DNA of 64,000 bases from Chaetoderma sp. LZ-2023a (taxonomy: Eukaryota; Mollusca; Caudofoveata; Chaetodermatida; Chaetodermatidae), in the NCBI GenBank assembly GCA_034401795.1, contig CM067369.1:85259129-85323128 (forward strand), given 5' to 3'. Position numbers and translations under genes: made by a program. Below the pieces are notes generated by a model, which did no database searches, was not told the DNA's origin, and worked only from the letters and a program-made list of their open reading frames with translations. Shown in pieces: positions 55,551-64,000 of the stretch (position 1 is the first letter of the stretch; each line of letters opens with the position of its first letter).

Positions 55551-57041
55551 ATGGCTATTGCGAGGAAGAATGGTCGTAGGAAGAATGGAGATGGTAAAGG
55601 GGGTTCATCTGCGCATGCGCGCCTGGTAAAGCTGTATTACCAAATAATTCAGTGCTTCCACCATATTGCTACGCTGCGTAGGCATTTAGATGCCGAAACT
55701 CTCCCTGGTGGGCTTAGCAGGAAGGTGGAAGAGCTGAATGGATTTTGTAAGCCAGCTATACCAAATGATGACATCTACTTTGCCATCTGGAATGTGAATT
55801 TTGAGTGGGCAAAATCTACCATTAAGGCCATGTTAAATCACTATAATGAACAACTTGGTAGTATTAGAACTGAAGTAGTCCTCACACAGGCAATGCCACA
55901 TTTAGACCCAGGTCGTGCTAAATCCAATGCTATACGCTGGGCAAAAAACAATTATAATAGAAAGCTCGACATTAATGCGATTAGTTCTTTTTACGATTTT
56001 GTGCGACCGATAGATCCATCTCAGCAACCAATTCAAAATCTCGCACAAGCCACGCCTCTGGTCATGATACCAACTGTGGCCCCACAATCACAAATGAAAA
56101 AACGCCTCAGATCACCTGAAACTTCGCCGCCAGTCACAAAACGAGTAGACAATAAAATATCTCCATTGCTACCATTAGATTCTGACCCTAGAGATATGCT
56201 ATTTGAAGCATCATTAATCCCACTACCTGACTCTCCACTAGGCAATCTAAATTACCCAAACGATTATCCGCCCTTGCCACAGAGGGAAAGGGTTAATGGT
56301 AGCAAATCTGGTCCACGGACTGGCGCTTCACAGAAATCCCCCCAGAGCAGTCAACCATCGGGTCTCAAGACCCCATCCCCAACAGGGAAACTGCCACAGC
56401 CCAGCTTCTCTCCAACTCCAGGTCCAAGTAATGCACCGGAGGTGCGTCCTATTAAATTTGCAAATAGACCCCAACAACCCACCATGTTGGAGAGAAACAT
56501 TTTTTGGAAATTTCGTCATGAAATCGAAAAAAACAAAATTGACTGGCGACTACCTGTTCTCACGAACAAAGTACTCATCTTTGGAGCTTCGAACCTGAGT
56601 CGCATTAATGTTGAGCCCCACCCTGAAACGCAAGTTGCCTGCTACCCAGGAGCTAAATTGTGTCATGCTAGAGGACTAATTCAAAAGTACACTGGATCAT
56701 TTAAAACAGAGAAAATAGTGATTAACATTGGCATTAATGATATGAATGAACCCATCTCTAGTTCAAAACATAGATTAATGCTGCTTCTCAGTGCGATTAA
56801 GTCCAAATTCCCAAAGACTGCGATTTACTTCTCAAAACTTAACTATTCAAGTCGGTTGACAGCTCAGCAGAAGTTGGCGATTCAGTCCATCAATTCGACG
56901 GCTGAATCATCAAAATATGTGACTGTCATTCCTGCACTTAGACTCTCCGAATTTAATGTTGTTAAGGATAACATTCATTGGACTGAGAAGACAGCTAACT
57001 CGATGTATTCTGCCTGGCTTAAATTCCTAAATTTAAACTAG
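55551..57041 (+). CDS. PLE ORF1: basic N-terminus, unknown middle, SGNH-hydrolase-like C-terminus
   Basis: 496 codons, intact, ATG at 55551. Residues 1-25 are basic and glycine-rich (ARKNGRRKNGDGKGG). Residues ~50-150 hold a segment I cannot assign (KVEELNGFCKPAIPNDDIYF, FEWAKSTIKAMLNHY). Residues ~160-320 are Pro/Ser-rich and probably disordered. From ~340 there is an SGNH/GDSL-like fold: VLIFGASN with Ser347 as candidate nucleophile (block I), NIGINDMN with G394-x-N-D397 (block III), and DNIHWT with D473-x-x-H476 (block V). SGNH esterase domains are known in ORF1 of some CR1-group LINEs, where they may act in RNP or membrane contacts. Here the role is inference. The stop TAG at 57039 sits directly on a TTTAAAC frameshift site into ORF2, so the protein may be made both alone and as a fusion. 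Confidence 0.85.
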   Translation: MAIARKNGRRKNGDGKGGSSAHARLVKLYYQIIQCFHHIATLRRHLDAETLPGGLSRKVEELNGFCKPAIPNDDIYFAIWNVNFEWAKSTIKAMLNHYNEQLGSIRTEVVLTQAMPHLDPGRAKSNAIRWAKNNYNRKLDINAISSFYDFVRPIDPSQQPIQNLAQATPLVMIPTVAPQSQMKKRLRSPETSPPVTKRVDNKISPLLPLDSDPRDMLFEASLIPLPDSPLGNLNYPNDYPPLPQRERVNGSKSGPRTGASQKSPQSSQPSGLKTPSPTGKLPQPSFSPTPGPSNAPEVRPIKFANRPQQPTMLERNIFWKFRHEIEKNKIDWRLPVLTNKVLIFGASNLSRINVEPHPETQVACYPGAKLCHARGLIQKYTGSFKTEKIVINIGINDMNEPISSSKHRLMLLLSAIKSKFPKTAIYFSKLNYSSRLTAQQKLAIQSINSTAESSKYVTVIPALRLSEFNVVKDNIHWTEKTANSMYSAWLKFLNLN

Positions 57042-59341
57042 ACAAGGGCCAGGGTAACATCCGCCCGGAAACAGGACTGGGCAGTAATATTGTCAATCTA
57101 ACTGGCTCCCCATTAGGTGAAGCAGAGCAGTCACTGCTCAATTTTGGTCTTACATTTGTCCCAACACCAAAACCTAAAACAGGTTTGGATGCTCTTTTAG
57201 ATAATGGCTGTATGGAAACATCTGAATTTAGTCACCGTATTAAGTTAGCAGACTTCTTTCGTATCTCTAATAGTAACATTCCACCATTCATTGAAAAAAA
57301 TGGCTGGGCACCAAACGTAAAAATCCTGGACCCAGCGATCGGTGAAAGCATAGAACTCTTTTCAGAACGTGTTAAAAATTCTACATTCCCTAATGATCAA
57401 CCAAATTTACCCTATGAGGAACGCCAGGCATTAATTGAATTGTCTAAAAACAGCGAAATTGTCATCAAACCTGCAGATAAAGGGTCGGCGACTGTAATAA
57501 TGCTTAAAGATAACTATAAACGTGAAGCACAACGACAACTTAGTAACCCAAAGCATTACCAGAAACTAAGCAAACTACTTTGGCAAAATAATTGCAGCAA
57601 ATTTAATGAGATTCTTCAAAAATTGCTCGATAGCAAGAAGATCACCGAAAAGCAACATAAGTATCTCTTTCCTAAACTTGAGTCAAAACCACGGACTTTC
57701 TATCTTTTGCCAAAAATTCATAAACCCATAGATTCGTGGTTGGACCCAATGTCACCTCCCGGGCGACCTATAATCTCTGATTGTGGCTCAGAATCCTACA
57801 GAATCAGTGAATGCATCGATTACCATCTACAGCCAATAGCAAATGGACACCCCAGCTTCTTGAAAAACACAGAAGACTTCTTATCACAGGTCTCTGAGAC
57901 CTGGATACCTCCAAATTCATTCTTGGTCACGCTTGACATCGATGCTATGTATACAAACATTGACATCGAGAAGGGTATACATTCTATCCGTAGAGCATTC
58001 GTGAACTACCCAGACACCAACAGGCCAGACAGAGAAGTAATAGCTCTATTAGAGCTGAGTCTGAAAGGCAATGATTTTGAATTCGATGGCGAAATTTACC
58101 AACAAATTTGCGGCTGCGCGATGGGCAAGCGCTTTAGCCCATGTTTTGCCAATATTTACGTAGCAGAGTGGGAGGAGGAAGCGTTAGAAAAGTGTCCAAA
58201 ACATCCCCTCATTTATCGCAGGTACCTTGATGACATTTTCATGATTTGGCAACACACAAAGGCAGAGTTTGATGAATTTTTCGAAATTATGAACAATCAC
58301 GATCCTAATATCAAATTAAAAGCAACCATTGACGAGATGTCTGTAGATTTCCTGGATGTAACTGTATATAAAGGTCTAAAGTATGAAACAACTGGCTACT
58401 TAGACTACAAAGTGTATTTCAAACCAACCGATTCGCATCAGCTATTGCACTAAAAATCTTTCCATCCACCACATACTTTTAAAGGAATAGTTGAATCACA
58501 AATAATCCGTTTTCACAGGAATTCGAGTGATAGGAAAAACTTTGAAGAAGCGTGCTCTACCCTATTCAAAGCCCTCAAACCACGAGGTTACTCCTCACGA
58601 TTCTTGCGCAAAATCAAATCTGAAACATTAGACGGCTTGGAAACCATTCCAGATAATGCCTCAAAACGACGGCCAACCAAAATTTCTCACAATCGTCCTA
58701 TTATAGGTGTAGGCGAATCTCGCAAATGCGGAAAGAAAAGGTGCAAGTTAGATGAATTTCTCTTAAACCAGAATACTTTCACGAGCTTTCAGAACAAAAG
58801 CAAGTTCCAACTTCAGTCTAATCTAGATTGTGACTCTGAAAATGTTATTTATCTAATTTCATGCAAATTGTGCCAAAAACAGTATGTCGGCGAAACCAAA
58901 TGTCCATTAAGATGGCGGGCAACTCGACACCTCTCAGATATTAGGCCAGAGGAAGACACACATGTATCCGAACATTTTAATCTTCCTGACCATTTAGTCC
59001 TTCGTGACTTTGAAATTATGCCGATTGAACAGCCACCCCTTTCAGATACGGCAGAAGAAACTGATAAACAAAGAAAACTTCGAGAATCGTTTTGGATTAA
59101 AGAACTCGAAACACAGTGGCCAAGGGGAATAAACTCGGACCCAGGCTTATCTGATCAACGTGACAAAATTCCATTCATTCTGACCTATAATCGGAAAAAC
59201 GATGAAATTTCCAAAATTTTGAAAGATGAGTATCAAAACCTACAGGAGAAACTGAAACAACCCTTTAACAAGCGTCCAGTAATTGCGTTCAAGAAAAATC
59301 CGAATCTACGTGACATCTTGGTAAAAGCAAAACTCAAATAG
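57023..59341 (+). CDS. PLE ORF2: reverse transcriptase with GIY-YIG endonuclease, one internal stop
   Basis: The frame is open from 57023 with no ATG until about 57212. The conserved PLE N-terminus (VNLTGSPLGEAEQ, GLTFVPTPKPK) lies before that, so it is best reached by -1 frameshifting from ORF1. RT motifs in order: IVIKPADKGSATVIM, FYLLPKIHKP, PPGRPIISDC, LVTLDIDAMYTNI (motif A), CAMGKRFSPCFANIYV (motif B), YRRYLDDIF (motif C, catalytic DD), VDFLDVTVYKG. A TAA at 58451-58453 interrupts the same frame where lysine is likely (LLH*KSFHPPH). After it come the CGKKRC cysteine pair and a GIY-YIG-type nuclease (NVIYLISCKLCQKQYVGETK, WRATRHLSDI, SEHFNLPDH). Apart from that stop the ~770-codon frame is intact. 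Such elements copy themselves by RT primed at a nick made by the GIY-YIG domain. Confidence 0.9.
57032..57108 (+). promoter_or_regulatory. Candidate programmed -1 ribosomal frameshift site at ORF1 stop
   Basis: T-TTA-AAC (57032-57038) is in the phase X-XXY-YYZ relative to ORF1 and is followed at once by its TAG. Slipping back one base reads TTT-AAA-CTA-GAC straight into the open ORF2 frame. Seven bases further on, GGGCCAG (57046-57052) can pair with CTGGCTC (57102-57108) with one G-U pair. Shorter alternatives (GGG with CCC at 57064-57066, CCAG with CTGG at 57077-57080) could form a pseudoknot. The structure is by eye only. Confidence 0.7.
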
Positions 59342-59377
59342 CTATCCATAATATCCATCTCAATCATTCAACATTAA

Positions 59378-59597
59378 CCCTTGCATGATGGTCAGCCAAA
59401 AACGGTCAATTTAGTGATCTTGGGCAATGTCCATTTGCCGGCGGGGATTGGAGTATTTTTGAAAATTTACCACTGTAAATACTACTAGTGGTTCCAGTGG
59501 TATATTCTCGGGAATGACCTTGTCTGTGCCTGCAAATGTACATTAAATAAGTAAGCGCATATTTGGATTTTACTGAACAAATTTAACCAGTAAAGGG
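59378..59597. mobile_element. B-family TTAA element in the PLE 3' flank
   Basis: CCCTTGCATGATGGTCAGCC after TTAA (59374-59377), CCAGTAAAGGG before TTAA (59598-59601). Arms CCATTTGCCGGCGGGGATTGG and CCTGCAAATGTACATT with a mutated apex (ACTACTAGTGGTTCCAGTGG). Confidence 0.7.
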
Positions 59598-59710
59598 TTA
59601 ACATTAATGCCATATGGCTTTCCTCAAACAAAATGACAAATCTCAGGCAGTAAGATAAACCAAAATATCTTTTTGAATTTTTTCAATTATTGAAGATTCT
59701 GAGCCAGTGC

Positions 59711-59729
59711 GTTGACAATATTGACTACT

Positions 59730-59826
<97 letters not shown>

Positions 59827-59862
59827 GCCGCCGCCGCCGCTACTACTACTACTACTAATACA

Positions 59863-59941
<79 letters not shown>

Positions 59942-59951
59942 GTACTACTAC
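59711..59951. repeat. (CTA)n microsatellite with GCCGCC interruption
   Basis: More than 70 CTA units, broken once by GCCGCCGCCGCC near 59827. It gives a spurious poly-Leu frame. Confidence 0.95.
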
Positions 59952-60740
59952 TAAGGGTTAAGACACCAGCCTATACACCAGTTGGTTGCTGAATGCTGAA
60001 ACAGTACATTCTGTTTGATTATTGTCATAAAACGGCTTCTGCTGAACCACACCGATACAGCAGTCAGTCAATCGTTACTGACCTGTATGCGAAAAATGAA
60101 GGCCCTATATCACACTAACAATATACAAAAGTAATTTTAATCGATATTGGCTGTATAGCTGAACTATAATTCTCATATACGTGACAGGATTAATTAGTCA
60201 GACATTTTATTGTCTTCATCCACAATGTTGGGGGGGGGGGCAAGTGGCTAGAATCCCAGTCGCCAAGACGAGAACCTTACATGAGCCAGCTCTTACAGGT
60301 GGCTTAGAGCCTAGATAGCCTCTTTGATTTGATCAAGTTGGATTAATGCTGTCAATTGTATTGAATTATGTGAGAAGGTTACAGTAGGAATCTTCTTTAT
60401 CCGCCCAGTCTACCCATTATTGAATGTGGTTTTGAAAAACAAACAATCGTGTGTCAACAATGGCAGTAAAAATAATATAAATGAAATCGGCCCAGTTCTT
60501 CTTGAGAAGAAGAGAAGACAATTCAATTCTCCAATTGCTTTAGCATTGGCAAATTTTGCGGGAAAAAGATCCAAGATGGCCGTCAACCCGTTCATCCGAC
60601 AGTATTGAAAATGGCAAATTTGGAATCAGAAGACCCAAAAACCTGTGTAAAACCAATTTCGGCTTCAAATTTCCACAAATAAATTAATTAAAAATGGCCG
60701 CCAATCATGCTGAATTTTGATTGGCCGATGGCGGCCATGT
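59952..60740. repeat. Direct repeat copy 2
   Basis: Follows 52567-53625 from AAGGGTTAAGACACC to GGCGGCCATGT. The ~270-bp segment is replaced by a G-tract at 60230-60239. Unlike copy 1 it continues uninterrupted into the next G-repeat unit. Confidence 0.8.
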
Positions 60741-62770
60741 TTTTTACATATCAATTTCTCCTGAACAACCTGTAATGCCCCTCAGTACGTAATCATACCA
60801 GCCAAATTTCGGCCCGATCCGTTTAGCGGTTCTGGAGAGGAACTCGTTTTCACGAAAACTAGGTCATTCAAGATGGCCCCTGAAGTTTCTGGCCAATCAA
60901 ATACTTTTGAATAAACTTGGTTCAGCCGATGCCCTAGATGACATTTCATGACTTTTGAATCAATCCGCCAAGTGCCTTCGGAGGAGAAGGTTTTTAAATA
61001 CGTTTCCTGAAATACTACAAAATCCAAAATGGCCGCCGCCCTGATCGGCTGATTAGCATTCTTTGAACATAATCAGATCTCTATTACATAATGATGATTT
61101 CTGCAAAATATAATTGAAATCCACCGAGAGGTTTCCGAGGAGAAGGAATTTAAAATTTCCAATTGCTTTACTAGGGGTGAATTTGGCATGAAAACGATCC
61201 AAGATGGCCACCAAACCGTTCGTCGGACAGTATTAAAAATGGCAAATTTGGAATCAGAAGACCCAAAAACCTATCTGAAACCAATTTCGGCTTAAAATTT
61301 CGACAAATAAAGAAATTTAAAATGGCCGCAAATCATGATGAATTTTGATTGGTCGATGGCGGCCATGTTTTTTGACATATCGATTTCTCTTGAACAAACT
61401 GTAATGACCCTCAGTCTCTAATCATATCAGCCAAATTTTGGCTCGATCCGTTTAGCGGTTCTGGAGAAGACATCATTTTAACGAAAACTAGGTCATTCAA
61501 GATGGCCACCCAAGTTTTCAGCCAATCAAATTCCCTTGAACAAACATGTTTCAGACGCTACCCTAGATGATATTTCATGAGTTTTGAATCAATCCGCCAA
61601 GTGATTTCGGAGAAGATTTTTTAAAAACATTTCCCGAAATACTGCAAAATCCAAAATGGCCACCAGCCTAATAGGCCGACCAGTGTTGTTTGAACAGAAT
61701 CAAATTTCTATTACCTAACGATACTTCCTGCAAAATATAATTGAAATCCACCCAGTGGTGTCCGAGGAAAAGGCATTTTAACTTTCCAATTGCTTTACTA
61801 TGGGGAATTTGGCGGGAAACTAATCCAACATCGCAGTCACCGATCGAACAAATTCGAAAATACCAGATTTGGATTACTTGACCCCAAAAACCTATATAGG
61901 CCCAATTTGCGCATCAAAATCCATTAAATAAAAAATGTCCGCCAGAAAGCTTGATGCTGATTGGTCCATATGGAAACCCATGGTTTTTTTAAGCGATTAA
62001 CTTCTCTTGAACAAACTTGATAGGGACCCACGCTTCGCTGCTTCTGACCCAATTTCACCTCATTCCGTTCAGTGGTTCTGGAGAAGAAGATTGCAAAATG
62101 CAAGATGGCCGCCAACCTATCTAGAAAATCATATCTATTCACATGGAGAAAGTTTACCCTAATAAGGTCCTCTTGCCATGCCAAGCTTGAATTTCACCAG
62201 CATTTTTGTCTTCACGCTATCCGTGAACAAAAATAACGGCGGAATATTAATTTTCCCATTGGTTTACTGTGGGAGATTTTGTCGGGAAATGAATCCAAGA
62301 TGGCGGCCAAACCATTAATCCGATAGATTCGAAAATGCCAGATTTGAATTTCTCGACCCCCCCCCCCCCCCCCCCGAAAACCTATATATGACCAATTTGG
62401 GCTTAAAATTCCATCAAATAAAAAATTAAACATTTCCGCCAGACGGCTTGATTCTGATTGGTCCATACGCAAATCCGTGTTTTTCGAGCTATCGACTTCT
62501 CTTGAACAAACTTTTATGAGACCCACTCTCAGATGAGTTTCACCAAATTTCAGCTCATTCCTTTCAGTGGTTCTGGAGACGGTTTTTTAAAACGCGGGAA
62601 AATTTTCCGGAAATCCAAGATGGCCACCAACCTATCTAGAAAATCATATCCATTAACACGTAAAAATGTTGCTCTAATAACGTCCTCTTGCCATGCAAAG
62701 CTTGGATTTCATCGGCATTTTTGTCTTCGCACTATTCGCAAACAAATAAAAGCATGGAATAATTACAAAA
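60741..62770. repeat. G repeat array with ~0.5-0.63-kb higher-order units
   Basis: The phrase 'TCGAYTTCTCTTGAACAAAC' starts units at about 60750, 61378, 61990 and 62488. Within each are 'GCGGTTCTGGAGA', 'TTCAAGATGGC', 'GAGTTTTGAATCAATCC', 'AAATCCAAAATGGCC', 'TTCCAATTGCTTTACTA' and 'AATGGCAAATTTGGAATCAG'. A C-tract lies at 62359-62377. No gene is seen. Confidence 0.8.
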
Positions 62771-62823
62771 ATAATTAATAAACAGAACGAAAACAATAGG
62801 ATGCCAAGCACCAGCTTGGCCCC

Positions 62824-62826
<3 letters not shown>

Positions 62827-62881
<55 letters not shown>

Positions 62882-62905
62882 TAATAATAATAATAATAAA
62901 TATAA
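62827..62905. repeat. (AAT)n microsatellite
   Basis: About 25 units of AAT/TAA with one ATAAAA interruption. Confidence 0.95.
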
Positions 62906-62959
62906 TATTCAATATTTATTTGTTATAATTAATCAATTATACACAGTATAAAGTCACCA

Positions 62960-63135
62960 CATACATATTAACATTTTTATTATTAAGATACCAATCAGCG
63001 ATCATCATGCCTGACCTCCGTAGATACATTTATATTTTTAAGATACTAATGCCGTATCATCATGTCTGACCTCTGTAGATACATTTATATTATTAAGATA
63101 CAAATGAGGCATCACCATGTCTGACCTCTGTAGAT
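62960..63135. repeat. ~56-60-bp tandem repeat, three units
   Basis: Units share TGACCTCYGTAGATACATTTAT, TTAAGATAC and ATCATCATG. Confidence 0.75.
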
Positions 63136-63164
63136 ACATCACTTGTATTTTGCACCGAAGGAAT

Positions 63165-63660
63165 CTGCTCATCAAATGAACTGCCTGTGGCTCCTGAATG
63201 CCCAAGAAGCCAGTGCATTAGATAGACTCTTAAATCCTCAAATGAGCTGCCTGTGTCTCTTGGATGCCCAAGAAGCCAGATCAAATGAACCACCTGTGGC
63301 TCTTGGATGCCCAAGACGCCAGTGCATTGAATAAACTCTTAAATCGTCAAATGAGCTGCCTGTGTCTCCTGGATGCCCAAGAAACCAGTGCATTGGATAA
63401 ACTCTTAAATCTTCAAATGAGCTGCCTGTGTCTCCTGGATGCCCAAGAAGCCAATGCACTGGATAAACTCGTAAATCCTCAAATGAGCTGCCTGTGTCTC
63501 CTGGATGCCCAAGAAGCCAGATCAAATGCACCACCTGTGGCTCTTGGATGCCCAAGACGCCAGTGCATTGAATAAACTCGTAAATCCTCAAATGAGCTGC
63601 CTGTGTCTCCTGGATGCCCAAGAAACCAGTACATCGGATACGCTCTTAAATCCAGCATCA
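63165..63660. repeat. 66-bp minisatellite with 43-bp truncated units in a 240-bp higher-order pattern
   Basis: GAGCTGCCTGTGTCTCCTGG and ATGCCCAAGAAGCCAGTGC recur at 63180, 63246, 63289, 63353, 63419, 63485, 63528 and 63594. Spacing is 66, 43, 64-66, 66, 66, 43, 66. The short-unit variant (AGATCAAATG.ACCACC, then AAGACGCCAGTGCATTG) appears at 63278 and 63518, 240 bp apart. Long frames open on both strands follow from 66 being a multiple of three. The 43-bp units break the frame, so coding is unlikely. Confidence 0.85.
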
Positions 63661-64000
63661 ATCTGGAAGGAGAAAAATGTATAATTAATTCAAGAAGTGG
63701 TCTTTCTATCCTATCTGTTCTAGGTAAGGATATTATCGGGTGTAAAGCTATATCTATAATAGTTAATGTGTCGTCAAATATTACATCAAATTACTAGAAT
63801 CAGATTGCTTCTAAATATGCAGTGTAACTTAAATTTATCCAGGAATTAGGGAAATTAGCTTGATCGACATTTATTATGCACTTGACAACGTCATAGTTAT
63901 GCAAATGTTATTTTTTACCTGATTTAGATCAAGGATGAGCAATAATGCTCTAAAAGCATTGTTCTGATCAATTATCCCCGAACTCTCTGTTTGTCCCTCA
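63661..64000. other. Gene-free stretch to window end
   Basis: Unassigned AT-rich DNA. Confidence 0.4.

Noticed and set aside
59690-59992. A 100-codon poly-leucine frame
   Set aside because: Direct translation of the (CTA)n microsatellite.
63238-63621. Repeat proteins of ~100-127 codons on both strands
   Set aside because: The 66-bp minisatellite keeps frames open on both strands. The 43-bp units shift the frame, and there is no start context or domain.

Overview
The window looks like repeat-dense nuclear DNA from a marine invertebrate, most likely a mollusc or another lophotrochozoan. It is AT-rich, has no operons, and holds GT-AG-like introns and TATA boxes only as weak candidates. It carries the dispersed 'AAGATGGCCGCC ... 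CTTGAACAAACTT' repeats and the 'ACAAGAGGCCC ... CACCTG' repeats that I associate with bivalve and gastropod genomes. The retroelement mix (DIRS, Penelope-like, CR1-like LINE, Ty3/gypsy, Tc1) also fits. I found no convincing host gene, tRNA, rRNA or CRISPR array. Almost everything recognisable is a transposable element, a short non-autonomous element, or a tandem repeat.

Layout. 1-22.8 kb: a field of small palindromic elements set among older dispersed repeats. They fall into hairpin families that I call A, A2, B and C, plus a ~390-bp element, D, with TAATGGACC termini. B and C, and two A-type elements, sit between TTAA sites and begin CCCTT or CCCTTT, as piggyBac-type non-autonomous elements do. 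D often carries an A hairpin in its middle. A decayed Tc1-like DD34E transposase lies at 19.7-20.7 kb. 22.9-34.9 kb: one D element is split by an 11.6-kb DIRS cluster. This holds an outer pair of inverted terminal repeats, a nearly full-length inner DIRS (gag, RT/RNase H, tyrosine recombinase, internal complementary region), and two internally deleted derivatives. 35-42 kb: more hairpin elements and two related tandem arrays of ~150-bp units. 42.6-47.8 kb: CR1-like LINE fragments. 48-50.7 kb: a 5'-truncated, broken Ty3/gypsy element. 52.3-60.7 kb: a nearly intact Penelope-like element (PLE) between two ~1-kb direct repeats. 60.7-64 kb: arrays of the AAGATGGCCGCC repeat and minisatellites.

The best candidate for something undescribed is the PLE at 55551-59341. 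A first ORF with an SGNH-hydrolase-like C-terminus ends in TTTAAAC-TAG. That heptamer is a canonical -1 frameshift site, in the correct phase and directly against the stop codon. The second frame (reverse transcriptase plus GIY-YIG endonuclease) is open across this site and has no ATG before its conserved N-terminus. This predicts an ORF1-RT fusion made by programmed -1 frameshifting. The second candidate is the hairpin elements. They share outer stems or apices in different combinations across elements with different termini and target-site types, as if hairpin modules had been exchanged.

Limits. All homology calls are from motif recognition by eye. Element boundaries without a duplicated target site are approximate.
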